In this document: positions 1 to 10,722 of the stretch, piece after piece
Position numbering within the stretch: the first letter of the stretch is position 1
Layout: each line of letters opens with the position of its first letter
Origin: Clavelina lepadiformis
Taxonomy: Eukaryota > Chordata > Ascidiacea > Aplousobranchia > Clavelinidae
Direction: 5' to 3'
Assembly (NCBI RefSeq): GCF_947623445.1
Contig: NC_135243.1
Coordinates: 19,414,479-19,478,478, forward strand
Length of the DNA: 64,000 nt
Notes under the pieces: generated by a model
Database searches by the model: none
The model's input: only the letters and a program-made list of their open reading frames with translations
What the model was told of the DNA's origin: nothing
Program-made: the position numbers and the translations under genes

Positions 1-136
1 AAATTTCTCTTCTGGGGACTAATCATGAAAATATTTTTTCCAGCTAATTCAAAATTAATGCATTGACAGGTAAGCGAATTCGGGCTGGCTGCGAGGAGGG
101 CGTTAATTCTACCACTGAACCAACATTGCATGCACT

Positions 137-208
137 TTCCCAGACCGGGAATCGAACACGGGCCGCCTGGGTGAGAGACAGGAATCCTGACCACTAGACA
201 ATCTGGGA
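137..208 (-). tRNA. tRNA-Glu (CTC), array copy 1
   Basis: 72 nt. The acceptor arms TCCCAGA/TCTGGGA pair and the discriminator is A. The D arm has the Glu pattern GTCTAGTGG and the anticodon loop reads CTCTCAC (anticodon CTC). There is one mismatch in the anticodon stem and one in the T stem (CCGTG), so function is uncertain. Confidence 0.75.
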
Positions 209-555
209 GCTACGAAAGTCGTATCTTTGGTCCAGTCAATAATATGACAAAACTTCACCATTCTTAAACGTTGAAAATTTTACCATTTTGAAGTATTTTC
301 TAGCAACTTGGGAATTCTTGTTTCAACAGTCTATTTGTGTGAGTTTATCACGACGTATTCCTTTCTGTAAAATAACAACAACCCTTAGTCCTTCCAAAAC
401 TTGTTTTTTAGGAAATCGAAAATTTCTCTTTTGGGGACTAATCATGAAAATATATTTTCCAGCTAATTTAAAAGTAATGCATTGACAGGTAAACGATTTC
501 GAGCTGGCTGCGAGGCCGGCGTTAATTATACCACTGAAGCAACATTGCATGCACT

Positions 556-627
556 TTCCCAGACCGGAAATCGGACCCGGGCCGCCTGGGTGAGAGCCAG
601 GAATCCTGACCACTAGACCATCTGGGA
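556..627 (-). tRNA. tRNA-Glu (CTC)-like, array copy 2, B box damaged
   Basis: Same 72-nt fold with an intact acceptor stem and anticodon CTC. The B box reads GGTCCGATTTC instead of GGTTCGATTCC, so Pol III promotion is probably poor. Likely a pseudo-tRNA. Confidence 0.6.
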
Positions 628-975
628 GCTACGAAAGTCGTGTCTTTGGTCCATTCAATAAAATTCGAAAACTTCACCATTCTTAAACGTTGAAAATTTT
701 ACCATTTTGAAGTATTTTCTAGCAACTTGGGAATTCTTGTTTCAACAGTCTATTTGTGTGAGTTTATCACGACGTATTCCTCCCTGTAAGATAACAACAA
801 CCCTTAGTCCTTCCAAAACTTGTTTATTAGGAAATCGAAATTTTCTCTTTTTTAGGACTAACAATGAAAATATTTTTTCCAGCTAATTCAAAATTAATGC
901 ATTGACAGGTAAGCGAATTCGGGCTGGCTGCGAGGCCGGCGTTAATTCTACCACTGAACCAACATTGCATGCACT

Positions 976-1047
976 TTCCCAGACCGGGAATCGAACCCGG
1001 GCCGCCTGGATGAGAGCCAGGAATCCTGACCACTAGACCATCTCGGA
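976..1047 (-). tRNA. tRNA-Glu (CTC), array copy 3
   Basis: The A box TGGTCTAGTGG and B box GGTTCGATTCC are both perfect. The anticodon arm CCTGG-CTCTCAT-CCAGG is intact. One acceptor-stem position is mismatched (5' arm TCCGAGA). One of the better copies. Confidence 0.75.
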
Positions 1048-1394
1048 ACTACGAAAGTCGAATCTTTGGTCCAGTGAATAAAATGCAAAAACTTCACCAT
1101 TCTTAAACGTTGAAAATTTTACCATTTTGAAGCATTTTCAAGCAACTTGGGAATTCTTGTTTCAAACGTCTATTTGTGTGAGTTTATCACGACGTATTCC
1201 TCCCTGTAAAATAACAACAACCCTTAGTCCTTCCAAAACTTGTTTTTTAGGAAATCGAAAATTTCTCTTTTGGGGACTAATCATGAAAATATTTTTTCCA
1301 GCTAATTTAAAATTACTGCATTGACAGGTAAGCGAATTCGGGCAGGCTGCGAGGCCGGCGTTAATTCTAACACTGAACCAACATTGCATGCACT

Positions 1395-1466
1395 TTCCCA
1401 GGCCGGGAATCGAACCCGGGCCGCCTGGGTGAGAACCAGGAATCCTAACCACTAGACAATCTGGGA
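1395..1466 (-). tRNA. tRNA-Glu (CTC), array copy 4, best preserved
   Basis: The D arm reads GTCTAGTGGTTAGGATT exactly as in animal tRNA-Glu. The anticodon loop is TTCTCAC, the T arm CCGGG/CCCGG is complete and the B box is perfect. The only blemish is an A-C opposition at the base of the acceptor stem (3' arm CCTGGGA). Confidence 0.8.
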
Positions 1467-1813
1467 GCTACGAAAGTCGTATCTTTGGTCCAGTGAATAA
1501 AATGCGAAAACTTCACCATTCTTAAACGTTGAAAATTTTACCATTTTGAAGCATTTTCTAGCAACTTGGGAATTCTTGTTTCAAAAGTCTATTTGTGTGA
1601 GTTTATCACGACGTATTCCTCCCTGTAAAATAACAACAACCCTTAGTCCTTCCAAAACTTGTTTTTTAGGAAATCGAAAATTTCTCTTTTGGGGACTATT
1701 CATAAAAATATTTTTTCCAGCTAATTTAAAATTAATGCATTGACAGGTAAGCGAATTCGGGCTGGCTGCGAGGCCGGCTTTAATTCTAACACTGAACCAA
1801 CATTGCATGCACT

Positions 1814-1885
1814 TTCCCAGACTGGGAATAGAACCCGGGCCGCCTGGGTGAGGGCCAGGAATCCTGACCACTAGACCATCTGGGA
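1814..1885 (-). tRNA. tRNA-Glu (CTC)-like, array copy 5, U33 lost
   Basis: The acceptor stem is intact. The anticodon loop reads CCCTCAC, so the invariant U33 is C, and the T loop reads TTCTATT, which breaks the B box. Probably a pseudo-tRNA. Confidence 0.6.
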
Positions 1886-2232
1886 ACTACGAAAGTCGTA
1901 TCTTTGGTCCAGTGAATAAAATGCGAAAACTTCACCATTCTTAAACGTTGAAAATTTTACCATTTTGAAGCATTTTCTAGCAACTTGGGCATTCTTGTTT
2001 CAAAAGTCTATTTGTGTGAGTTTATCACGACGTATTCCTCCCTGTAAAATAACAACAAACCTTAGTCCTTCCAAAACTTGTTTTTTAGGAAATCGAAAAT
2101 TTCTCTTTTGGGGACTAATAATGAAAATATTTTTTCCAGCTAGTTTAAAAGTAATGCATTGACAGGTAAGCGAAATCGGGCAGGTTGCGAGGCCGGCTTT
2201 AATTCTAACACTGAACCAACATTGCATGCACC

Positions 2233-2304
2233 TTCCCAGACTGGGAATCGATCCCGGGCCGCCTGGGTGAGAGCCAGGAATCCTGACCACTAGACCATCT
2301 GGGA
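2233..2304 (-). tRNA. tRNA-Glu (CTC)-like, array copy 6
   Basis: The acceptor and anticodon arms are good (loop CTCTCAC). The T loop starts ATCGATT and the T stem has one mismatch (3' arm CCCAG). Function is uncertain. Confidence 0.65.
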
Positions 2305-2650
2305 ACTACGGAAGTCGTATCTTTATCCAGTGAATAAAATGCGAAAACTTCACCATTCTTAAACGTTGAAAATTTTACCATTTTGAAGCATTTTCTAGCA
2401 ACTTGGGAATTTTTGTTTCAAAAGTCTATTTGTGTGAGTTTATCACGACGTATTCCTCCCTGTAAAATAACAACAACCCTTAGTCCTTCCAAAACTTGTT
2501 TTTTAGGAATTCGAAAATTTCTCTTTTGGGGAGTAATCATAAAAATATTTTTTCCAGCTAATTTAAAATTAATGCATTGACAGGTAAGCGATTTCGGGCA
2601 GGCTGCGAGGCCGGCGTTAATTCTACTACTGAACCAAAAGTGCGTGCACT

Positions 2651-2722
2651 TTCCTAGACCGGGAATCGAACACGGGCTGCCTGGGTGAGAGCCAGGAGTC
2701 CTGACCACTAAACCATCTGGAA
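2651..2722 (-). tRNA. tRNA-Glu (CTC)-like, array copy 7, acceptor damaged
   Basis: The acceptor arms TTCCAGA/TCTAGGA no longer pair fully and the T stem has CCGTG. The anticodon CTC and the A-box region survive. The most decayed of the nine units in this part. Confidence 0.55.
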
Positions 2723-3069
2723 GCTACTAAAGTCGTGTCTTTGGTCCATTCAATAAAATGCGAAAACTTCACCATTCTTAAACGTTGAAAATTTTACCAT
2801 TTTGAAGTATTTTCTAGCAACTTGGGAATTCTTGTTTCAAGAGTCTATTTGTGTGAGTTTATCACGACGTATTCCTCCCTGTAAAATAACAACAACCCTT
2901 AGTCCTTCCAAAACTTGTTTTTTAGGAAATCGAAAATTTCTCTTTTGGGGACTAATCATGAAAATATTTTTTCCAGCTAATTCAAAATTAATGCATTGAT
3001 AGGTAAGCGATTTCGGGCTGGCTGCGAGGCCGGCGTTAATTCTACCACTGAACCAACATTGCATGCACT

Positions 3070-3141
3070 TTCCCAGACCGGGAATCGAACACGGGCCGCC
3101 TGGGTGAGAGCCAGGAATCCTGACCACTAAACCATCTGGGA
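3070..3141 (-). tRNA. tRNA-Glu (CTC), array copy 8
   Basis: The acceptor stem is complete, the A box reads TGGTTTAGTGG, and the anticodon arm CCTGG-CTCTCAC-CCAGG is intact. The T stem has one mismatch (CCGTG). Plausibly transcribed. Confidence 0.7.
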
Positions 3142-3488
3142 ACTACGAAAGTCGTATCTTTGGTCCATTGAATAAAATGCGGAAACTTCACCATTCTTAA
3201 ACTTTGAAAATTTTACCATTTTGAAGTATTTTCTAGCAACTTGGGAATTCTTGTTTCAAGAGTCTATTTGTGTGTGTCTATCACGACGTATTCCTCCCTG
3301 TAAAATAACAACAACCCTTAGTCCTTCCAAAACTTGTTTTTTAGGAAATCGAAAATTTCTCTTTTGGGGACTAATCATGAAAATATTTTTTCCAGCTAAT
3401 TCAAAATTAATGCATTGATAGGTAAGCGAATTCGGGCTGGCTGCGAGGCCGGCGTTAATTCTACCACTGAACCAACATTGCATGCACT

Positions 3489-3560
3489 TTCCCAGACCGG
3501 GAATCGCACCCGGGCCGCCTGGGTGAGAGCCAGGAATCCTGACCACTAGACCATCTGGGA
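3489..3560 (-). tRNA. tRNA-Glu (CTC)-like, array copy 9
   Basis: The acceptor, D and anticodon arms are intact. The T loop reads TGCGATT, which changes the invariant TTC of the T arm and the B box. This is the last unit of the array. Confidence 0.65.
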
Positions 3561-3958
3561 ACTACGAAAGTCGTATCTTTGGTCCAGCGAATAAAATGCC
3601 AAAATTTACCATACTTTAACGTTGAAAATATTTGCCTTTTCGAAGTATTTTCTAGCAACTTAGGATTTTATTTTTCGGTAGTTCGTTGGCAAGGCACGTT
3701 TGTAATGGAAGTTTTTCTTGCGTTCTGATTTTGAGTGCTTACTGGGTACAAAAGTCAGCCTTCTCGAGGATTCTGAACTTTCAGTTATTGCGTCTTTAGT
3801 TCACGTTATGCGCCATATCAGTAACTAGATTACCATCTCTACCTACTAATGCCAGGTAGGTGCACACTTTAACTACACATCTACATTTCTATATGACTAT
3901 ATTTCAGTTGCAGTATTGTACCGTTAATCTCGCTTTTTGATCAGGCAAAATGAAATAC

Positions 3959-4310
3959 GCTATCGGGGACACTTCCCTCAGTTACCGCTCGGTATCCAAG
4001 GCAATGCCACCAGTACCACTAGGAATCCGAGTCACATGCATCTGATAATGCTAGGTATCTGAGACACATGTCTCGAGGCAGGTGAGTTGTTACGACCCCT
4101 CCTCCCGGTAGGGATCCGGCTTGTTTCCTCGTCAATCCTTTTATGATCAGCGACGTGCAATCATAAGCTTTCAGGTCCTCGACTGGGGATGCAAGTTCAG
4201 CATTACAATAATCTCTAGGCAAACGAATAGTGGTATCGTATTTAATAATTTCGGCAGGTGTGCATTTCAAATGTAGTTTAATTGCCACTGGAAGTCCAAG
4301 CAACACAGTT
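3959..4310 (-). mobile_element. Ty3/Gypsy-type LTR retrotransposon fossil, pol integrase end
   Basis: A minus-strand stretch reads like the end of the integrase of Ty3/Gypsy pol: a CTPAE(I/L) motif followed by TTIRLPRDY, where intact relatives have CTxAELVYGTxLRLPGEF. No flanking LTRs or other parts of the element are visible. It is short, broken and old. Confidence 0.5.
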
Positions 4311-6023
4311 GCTTAATAGTCATACTATTGCTTTATGTCAAAGTGCGTAGATAGAATCATTTTAGCGGAGCGTTTAGCCAAGCCGTCGGATGACTGGTAA
4401 AACACGCACGTATAAATTTGCGGGTCTAGGTCTAGTGGACAACCATAGTTCTATAAAAAGTCTAATGTATTTGTGTACTAGACCCCAGTTAATCAAATTG
4501 TGACGCCATTTTTCCGCACTGGACCTAAATTTGCCGGAACCCCAAAAATGAACAGAATTTTTTGAAAGTATCGGACTTGAATGGATTTCCTTGGTTGGTG
4601 GTGATGAAGGAGTGAGCACCGAACTCGGAAACCCAATGTTTGTAGAAGCTTTAGTTTGTAATTTTAGCAGACATGTCTTTAGTGGGACGACCTCTACCCA
4701 CTTAAAGAACTGGTTAACAGAGACTTCCGTATCAAATAGCTGAACCCATTACAAGCAGGTAGGGGTTCAGCAGTATCAATGTGGGCATGGCTGTGCAGAG
4801 GTGTTGCACTGCTTGTCAGTCTTAACTTATGATATTCGGACTTAATGTACCTGCCGAATTAATGATCTGACTCCGTGGTTGCGTGCGGTTAGAATTCTCT
4901 AACCTCTTACTAGCCGAAAGCTCTTACGTTATTACAGATACAGTTTATCAGAAACGATCCTTTATTGTAGGAACTGTACAGGTTCCGAATATGACACAAT
5001 CTCAAACTTAGCATTCACCATTTAAAACATGTCTAACGAATTACAATTAACACGACTAACGTAATACGTTCGTACGATTCTGTATCTCTGTCTGCGCTTT
5101 TACTCGCGTGTCAGTTCGAGTTTATAAAGCGGAGCGATGTGAGCGGAAGTATTCAACACAAAATACACGAACATTTCAGAATGCGCGAACGATAAAATCA
5201 CGCGTTGGGCAATGGGGATTATTGTCAGTTAAAACTCGGATGTTATGATATCACCTGGTAACGTACTAAACGGCGCTTTCACATGAAGTTATTTAGAGAA
5301 AGTTTCCAAATATTAAGCGACAATTGCAGTTTCATCAATAAACAATATTTCAATAAATAACTGGCAAATACTTTCCCACGAATGATATAAAGGTATTAAA
5401 AATGCCTCCCACGCCACTACAGCTGAAGCGCTCAACCCAAACATTGAATTTCTCCAGTTGCGAAAATGTAACCCTGCGGACCTTTAAAGGTGAACGTAGT
5501 AATCCAAGGCATGATTGGGCCCAGGGTGCATTTCATGTGAGTTATTCAGCGTAACCTACTGTCAAACTACGAAAAATCGGCTTGACCTCAGCATGACATG
5601 GAGTCAATTCAAGCCTTGGCACAACCATTGCCAATATATAATTATAATATGTTAATACAATATTAACCATTATAAGCTTCATCTTCAGACTGAGGAAAGT
5701 CTTTGTTTGACTTAAATCTGGCGATGATTCCTAATTGCTCAAGCCTCAATTTTACCGAGCTAACCTTTGTGCAATTTCCACATTTTTTTTGTTTCTTTTT
5801 TTAATTTTATAGTACTGTATATCATTGGCTATTGCTCGAATTTGGAACTGTTCTTAACTTGGTATGACAGTCATATTCATATATATATGACGGTCGGTCA
5901 CCGTAGTAGTAGATCTCTGCTCTTTTAACTCTCAACTACAGTGGGTTGACAAGTTAAATTTGTACAACTTACAACTAGCCCTGTAGCCTAAGACATGCTG
6001 CTGCAAAACTGAACTGTACTGAA
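4311..6023. other. Intergenic stretch with no recognised gene
   Basis: I see only short non-conserved frames, no splice-consistent exon chain and no clear terminal repeats. The last 100 bases lead into the sugar-kinase gene; a TATATATGA run near 5880-5890 could be promoter-like but is not distinctive. Confidence 0.5.
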
Positions 6024-9000
6024 ATGGAAGAGATATTAAAGAAGGAATTTAGATGCAGAAAAGTTTGGTCTTGTGGCGGTCAGTGCCAAGGTGGAGGTAT
6101 CAGTAGTGGAAGTGTCTTTTCATTGGACGGTCAAAAAGTGTTTGTGAAACGAAACCCAGCTCCCGGATCTAGGTATGGGTGTAGTTTTATTTCGTACACA
6201 GATGTTCAACACCAATCTGTGGAAATAGCAAAACTGATAATTAATTAATCTATTGAAGTGGAGGAGTTTTGGCCGGGGGTAATTTAGTCATGCAAAGTGA
6301 GGTTGGGGTAGGTGGGGATTAGTTTTAGATTGACTTGATAAATTGTGACTTCAATAGATTAGTGTTGTCCATTAGGGTTACGACTAGGAAATTTTTTTTG
6401 CCTGTAGCAGGAATCAATGAACATTTTGGTATAAATTTAGAAAATTATAATTATTTCGTTCAAATCGTAAAAAATGTCCCACACAAACTGACTTTAATTT
6501 TTGACATTGGTCCAAATGTAAAAAAAAATTTACAATTCAAAACTTATTCTTTGCTAGAAATTTAATGTTCAAATATTTGTCCTTTTTGCACTTCTGGTAA
6601 AGTTCTTCCATCAATTTGACTCCCCTTTCTGCAATTATGTTAGTGCGTGGCCGTGGGTCATCTACAACGGACTTATCCAAATTCCAATGGGTTTTAAGGC
6701 ACTTTAAGGCTCCAGGACATTCGAGCTCAAAGATAGCATCAAATAATCTTTGGTATATTCCATCTTTAAACCTTTGGTTAGAAAACCAGGCTTCCTGCCA
6801 CGCATTTGCGATGAATGAGCATGATATCTCCAGAGTTACTCTCCATCTAGGGATGAGGAAGTAGGCAATCATAGCATAAATGGCTCTTGAATTCCATCTA
6901 GCATTGTGTAGAGATGGAAGTTTATGCCATTTTATTAGTGGAAATCTACCATTTTCTTTGAAGAAACGGAATGCTCTGCACAACTCAAAGAGAAACTTAA
7001 AATCATCCTCCATCCTGGGTTTTCAACCATTTCCATCTCAATTTCTGGCATGTAGGATTGCTGCAAGTTTTCGTAGTGTTTCACCACATCATCTACAAAT
7101 TTGTAGTTGAGAGTTGGTTTTGTTGAAGACGTTGGATTGAAGAACTATAATACATGCTTTAAGACTCTATCAAGAATATGATGTTGGCAACCAATATACT
7201 GTGGTTTATCAAAACCCTTGCTGATCATTGCATTTTGCAGTTTCACAACAACGCCATTCAGCCGTCCAGTATTAACAGATGTTGTGTCACATATGATCAT
7301 TTTCAAATTTTTCCATGCATCATATTCATCTAATAGGTTTTCTAGACTGCTGAAAATATCTTAAGCTGTTCCACTTTCGCATTTTAGAACACCCAGTTTG
7401 ATTTCTCTTGATGGACTTTTCAAGCATACTACCTGATATTCATGTTTGCCAATCTTTTTCCATCAAAGTGTAAACAGAAATTATTCTCCTCTTTCATAAT
7501 TGATTTTAATTTTAGCTTTGCATTGTTGCCATCTCTTATAACTGCTCACACAATTTACCAAAATAAAATTTCAAATCTTCGCAATTGAAATTGTGTCAGG
7601 CAAATTCAAATTACTCGATATATATAGTATATATCTACAAAAGAAATTATTAATTATTTATACTTATATTTATCTTTGACTGTAAACAAGAACATGATAT
7701 GAATAATTTAATCTGTGCAATCACAATTTACCAAAATAAAATTTCAAATCTTCGCAATTGAAATTGTGTCAGTCAAATTCAAATTAGTCGATATATATAA
7801 TACATTGAAAACTGGAAAAATTTGGTGCGGGAGTTTTTTGTTTAAACAGTCTTAACTTTTGTGAGTTTTCAAATCAGGACATAAAAGTTCATCATTTGTG
7901 ACTACAGGACACACAAAATTTTGAATTTGTTTTTCAAGTCATAACCCTTTTGTCCATACAGACTTTTTTCGTCTTTTGTACACCTGCTTAAAATCCTTAC
8001 TCGTAAGGAATAATGAGGTTACACAATAAAAGACGAAGTAATAATTTTTCAATATTCGATCTTGATATAGGAATGCAAAAGTAAAGGAAACCCAACATTT
8101 TTTATACCCTTTAGTTGTGCTTCATTATTATCTGGCAAGGTCTAGTCTAGTAAGGGAAACAACTTGATTTATGACAAATGTATTCAACAAATGTGTTCAT
8201 TTAGAAATTGTTTATACAGAGTTACAAATGTTAGCGCGCACTGAAGCCTCAAAATTTGTTGCCTCAAATCGAAACAATTAACTTTCTTAGCCTTGTTTGT
8301 TGATGACAAATCAACGTATAAAATGTTTAAACGGTAGAAAAGCGAAAAAGTTGCCTTACACTGTACACATTGAATAGTTGTGTGTATGTGTGTCACTCTT
8401 CCAGTGGTGACTGATAGTGGGTCTTATCTTTACTTAGCTTTATATGACAGAAACGACGTAGATGCTTTGGATAATTTCGTCGTTTTTATACAGAGCGTTG
8501 TTTGATGGGGAATGTGCCAGCTTGGAAATTTTAAGAGAAACCAAAATAATCAGGGTTCCAAAACCAATCAAAGTTTTCAGCCATGGCGACAAGACTGCTT
8601 TTGTCATGGAATACCTCATGCTCAGTTCTGTTCGCAATTTTGCTTGTGAGTATGAATATCATTTAGTGGGTAACTATTGTATATAGTCCTACAATCTGCT
8701 TTATAAGTTTTCATATCTCCTAAGCTTAACCTTAAGACAAAAGTATAAAGGATGCCCTTATTATTTACTGTAGGTCTTGGTGAAAAATTAGCGAAGATTC
8801 ACCTTTACAACAAGAACTTAAAAGATAATGCCACAAGAAATGAATCCTTCATTGGCCGGGCATCTGAGTATGTTGATCGATTTGGCTTCCACACCACAAC
8901 CTGCTGTGGTTTTATACCTTTAACCAATGAATGGAAAGATGATTGGTTGACGTTTTATGCAAGTAACCGCCTCAAGCCTCAGATTGATCGGGCCATAGAA

Positions 9001-9390
9001 ACATACCAAGATCGTGGTGTTCTTAGTTTGTGGCCTGAAATTGAACGGGTTTTGCCAAAACTTTTTCCTAGTGATTTAAACATTACGCCAGCTTTACTAC
9101 ACGGCGACTTTTGGGAAGGAAATGTGGGAGAGGTCAATAATGAACCCTGCATGTATGATCCTGCATGCAGTTATGGCCATTCGGAGTATGACCTTGGATT
9201 AGCTCACTTTTTTAGAGCTTTTCCACCCGAATTTCATGACACTTACCACAGTTTTATACCAAAGAAACCGGGGTTTGAAAAGCGCTTGAAAGTTTACTTG
9301 TTATTTAATGCGTTTAATAACTGGAATCACTTTGGAAGTGTTTATCAAGACTTATGCATTTCCTTAATGCATGAAATTTCAAACTTTTGA
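6024..9390 (+). CDS. FN3KRP: Fructosamine-3-kinase / ketosamine-3-kinase
   Basis: Three exons: 6024-6172, 8494-8645 and 8774-9390 (stop), giving 305 codons; the human enzymes have 309. These enzymes phosphorylate sugar adducts on protein lysines (Amadori products) at C3 so that they fall off, a protein-repair step in the cytosol. The first exon carries the Gly-rich start FGG-type loop with a Cys (GGQCQGGGIS); a Cys in this loop is a known redox switch of the family. Exon 2 has FDGECASLE and AFVMEYL. Exon 3 has FGFHTTTCCGFIP, the catalytic HGDFWEGN (about residue 209), the metal-binding YDPA and GHSEYDLGLA. All phases match at the junctions. FN3K and FN3KRP cannot be told apart here; FN3KRP is the older form. 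Intron 1 is unusually long because of a transposon remnant. Confidence 0.93.
6537..7530 (-). mobile_element. Broken DDE DNA-transposon transposase in intron 1 of the sugar kinase
   Basis: Read on the minus strand, the pieces appear in order: LHFDGK (around 7470), CDTTSVNTGRLNG and GCQHHILDRVL (about 7152-7305), then an open frame 7013-6537 with CSFIANAWQEAWF and NIIAERGVKLMEEL. This order (first Asp, second Asp, C-x2-H, AERGVKL near the end) belongs to a widespread animal cut-and-paste transposase family related to hAT. Several frame breaks and stops separate the pieces, so it is dead. I could not find clean terminal inverted repeats. Confidence 0.65.
7551..7805 (+). repeat. Pair of ~80-bp direct repeats
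   Basis: The block starting CAATTTACCAAAATAAAATT at about 7551-7625 recurs almost unchanged at about 7727-7800, including CGCAATTGAAATTGTGTCAG and the CGATATATAT tail. About 100 bp of AT-rich sequence lies between. It sits just beside the transposase remnant and may be a duplicated subterminal part of that element. Confidence 0.8.
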
Positions 9391-10714
9391 TGTCCGGTGC
9401 TGAAAATATGCTTGCATGACTAATATTAACTGCCAAAGAATTTTATGGTTTGGGACTACTTTTTTACGAAAGTCTATGCCTAATTTTATTTGTACCAAAA
9501 GTGCACTATCACTGTGTTGTTACCCAATTATACAGTAACTTCCATTTATGGTTCTCGGATAAAATTAATTGGACGCTCCGAGTTTACCTAGCGGTAGCTG
9601 TTTTTTACTTAATTTTACCACTTTTGGCAGCAAGGTTTCAACCAGGTGTACGGTACAGTCAGCAAGAAGAAGCTTTGCCCCAGTAAGACCCGCGTACGCT
9701 AGTCCGTTCCTGTACCGACACCAGGTTTCTGCTTTGCTGGTCCCACCTTAATTACATCAGGCCTGTGGTTGTAGAGTATTGTTTCTTATAAAGCAACACT
9801 TAATATTTATACCCTACCCTGCACTTTTATACCTACCATTTTTATGTATATAATGCCTTTTTATACTTTTCTCAGCTACTGTGTGATTTTTTTATATATG
9901 CTTTTTACACCATTTTTATATTTATTTCAACTTTCTTGGTGCGCCGGCATTCGCGATTTCGCGACGACCTAAAAAGAGTGAGCAGACAATTCCAACTACC
10001 TGGAGATGGCGCCACGGAGCTGCACACCCACCTTCCGTCCACAGCCTCCAACGGATACTCAGCCCTCCTTGCATACAACTGAATGTCCCACCTTTGCTCG
10101 AGAATGGACATTGGTCAATTGCCCTCACTGATACCCGTCCGACCATCTGTGTTTTAATAGTTTCAATATGTGCACTTTTTTGCAATTTTCTTTACTATTT
10201 TTATATATATCACCTTTATACTTGATAATAGATGGTTCGTTTTTACATGTTCACAGGCAATGTCTTTTTATCTGCTTCTATGTTTTTTTGTCAAATGTTT
10301 ATGAAACATATTGCGCACATGTTTTATTTTGCCGGGCGACTTTCCGTGTCTTGTTGCCGCCCCTAGTTTGAATCACTATTGCTTCGCGTATTGTTTTTAT
10401 CGCTCTACAATATTTCTATGTTTTCTGTGGTCGGCTCCCAAACTTAGGTCCCACAAATCCCAGGTCGGTAGGATGCGGTATTAAATTACATCACTCCAGC
10501 AGCTCTACATAATATCCCCACTCATTAGGTTGTGGCCATTACTCACTAGGTCTGATTATGGCGTACGTTCCTTCTTGTGCCCTCGCTTTTGATTGTTGTG
10601 CCGTTTACTTCACCGGATCCCTCTTGGGGTCCGGGAGGCCCACGTCTGATTGGCGGACTGATACAAGGAAGATTTTATATTATTTATGATAAAATAAAAC
10701 AAAGTTCAAAGTCA
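9391..10714. other. 3' flank and intergenic DNA
   Basis: The first part is presumably the 3' UTR of the sugar kinase. From about 9640 to 10670 the base composition is richer in GC than around it, and several short frames overlap, which suggests an old decayed insertion. No domain or terminal repeat could be recognised. Confidence 0.4.
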
Positions 10715-10722
10715 GTTTGAAG

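Larger units (their letters stand above)
59..3481 (-). pseudogene. Nine tRNA-Gly (GCC) relics, one per array unit
   Basis: Relics lie at 59-129, 478-548, 898-968, 1317-1387, 1736-1806, 2155-2225, 2573-2643, 2992-3062 and 3411-3481. Each begins 7 nt after the 3' end of the Glu tRNA. Each is 71 nt, the exact length of animal tRNA-Gly(GCC), and aligns to it without gaps. The D arm (TTGGTTCAGTGGTAGAATT) is essentially perfect, the triplet GCC sits where the anticodon should be, and the 3' end is CAATGCA. The acceptor stem is mispaired, U33 is lost and the B box has become roughly AATTCGCTTAC, so they cannot be functional tRNAs. A TTTT run (Pol III stop) lies about 5 nt beyond the 3' end in every unit. 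Confidence 0.7.
1..3660. repeat. Tandem array of ~419-bp units carrying tRNA-Glu/tRNA-Gly-like pairs
   Basis: Nine tRNA-Glu sequences start at 137, 556, 976, 1395, 1814, 2233, 2651, 3070 and 3489, so the period is 418-420 bp. The spacer between them (about 270 bp) is also strongly conserved, which makes the whole segment a satellite-like array. It runs off the left edge of the window. The last unit decays after about 3600 and the similarity stops near 3660. The many short open frames in this stretch recur in every unit with the same frame and are by-products of the repeat, not genes. Apart from the tRNAs I see no other gene in the unit. Confidence 0.95.

Noticed and set aside
288-3658. Repeated 65-codon plus-strand and 96-codon minus-strand open frames
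   Set aside because: They recur once per array unit in the same place and overlap the tRNA sequences; they are shadows of the tandem repeat and not protein genes.
4374-4619. 81-codon minus-strand frame next to the Gypsy fossil
   Set aside because: No recognisable domain and no link to the integrase-like piece; not enough to extend the fossil.
9905-10371. Overlapping frames in a GC-richer stretch
   Set aside because: Two minus-strand frames overlap each other, neither matches a family, and no splice signals fit.
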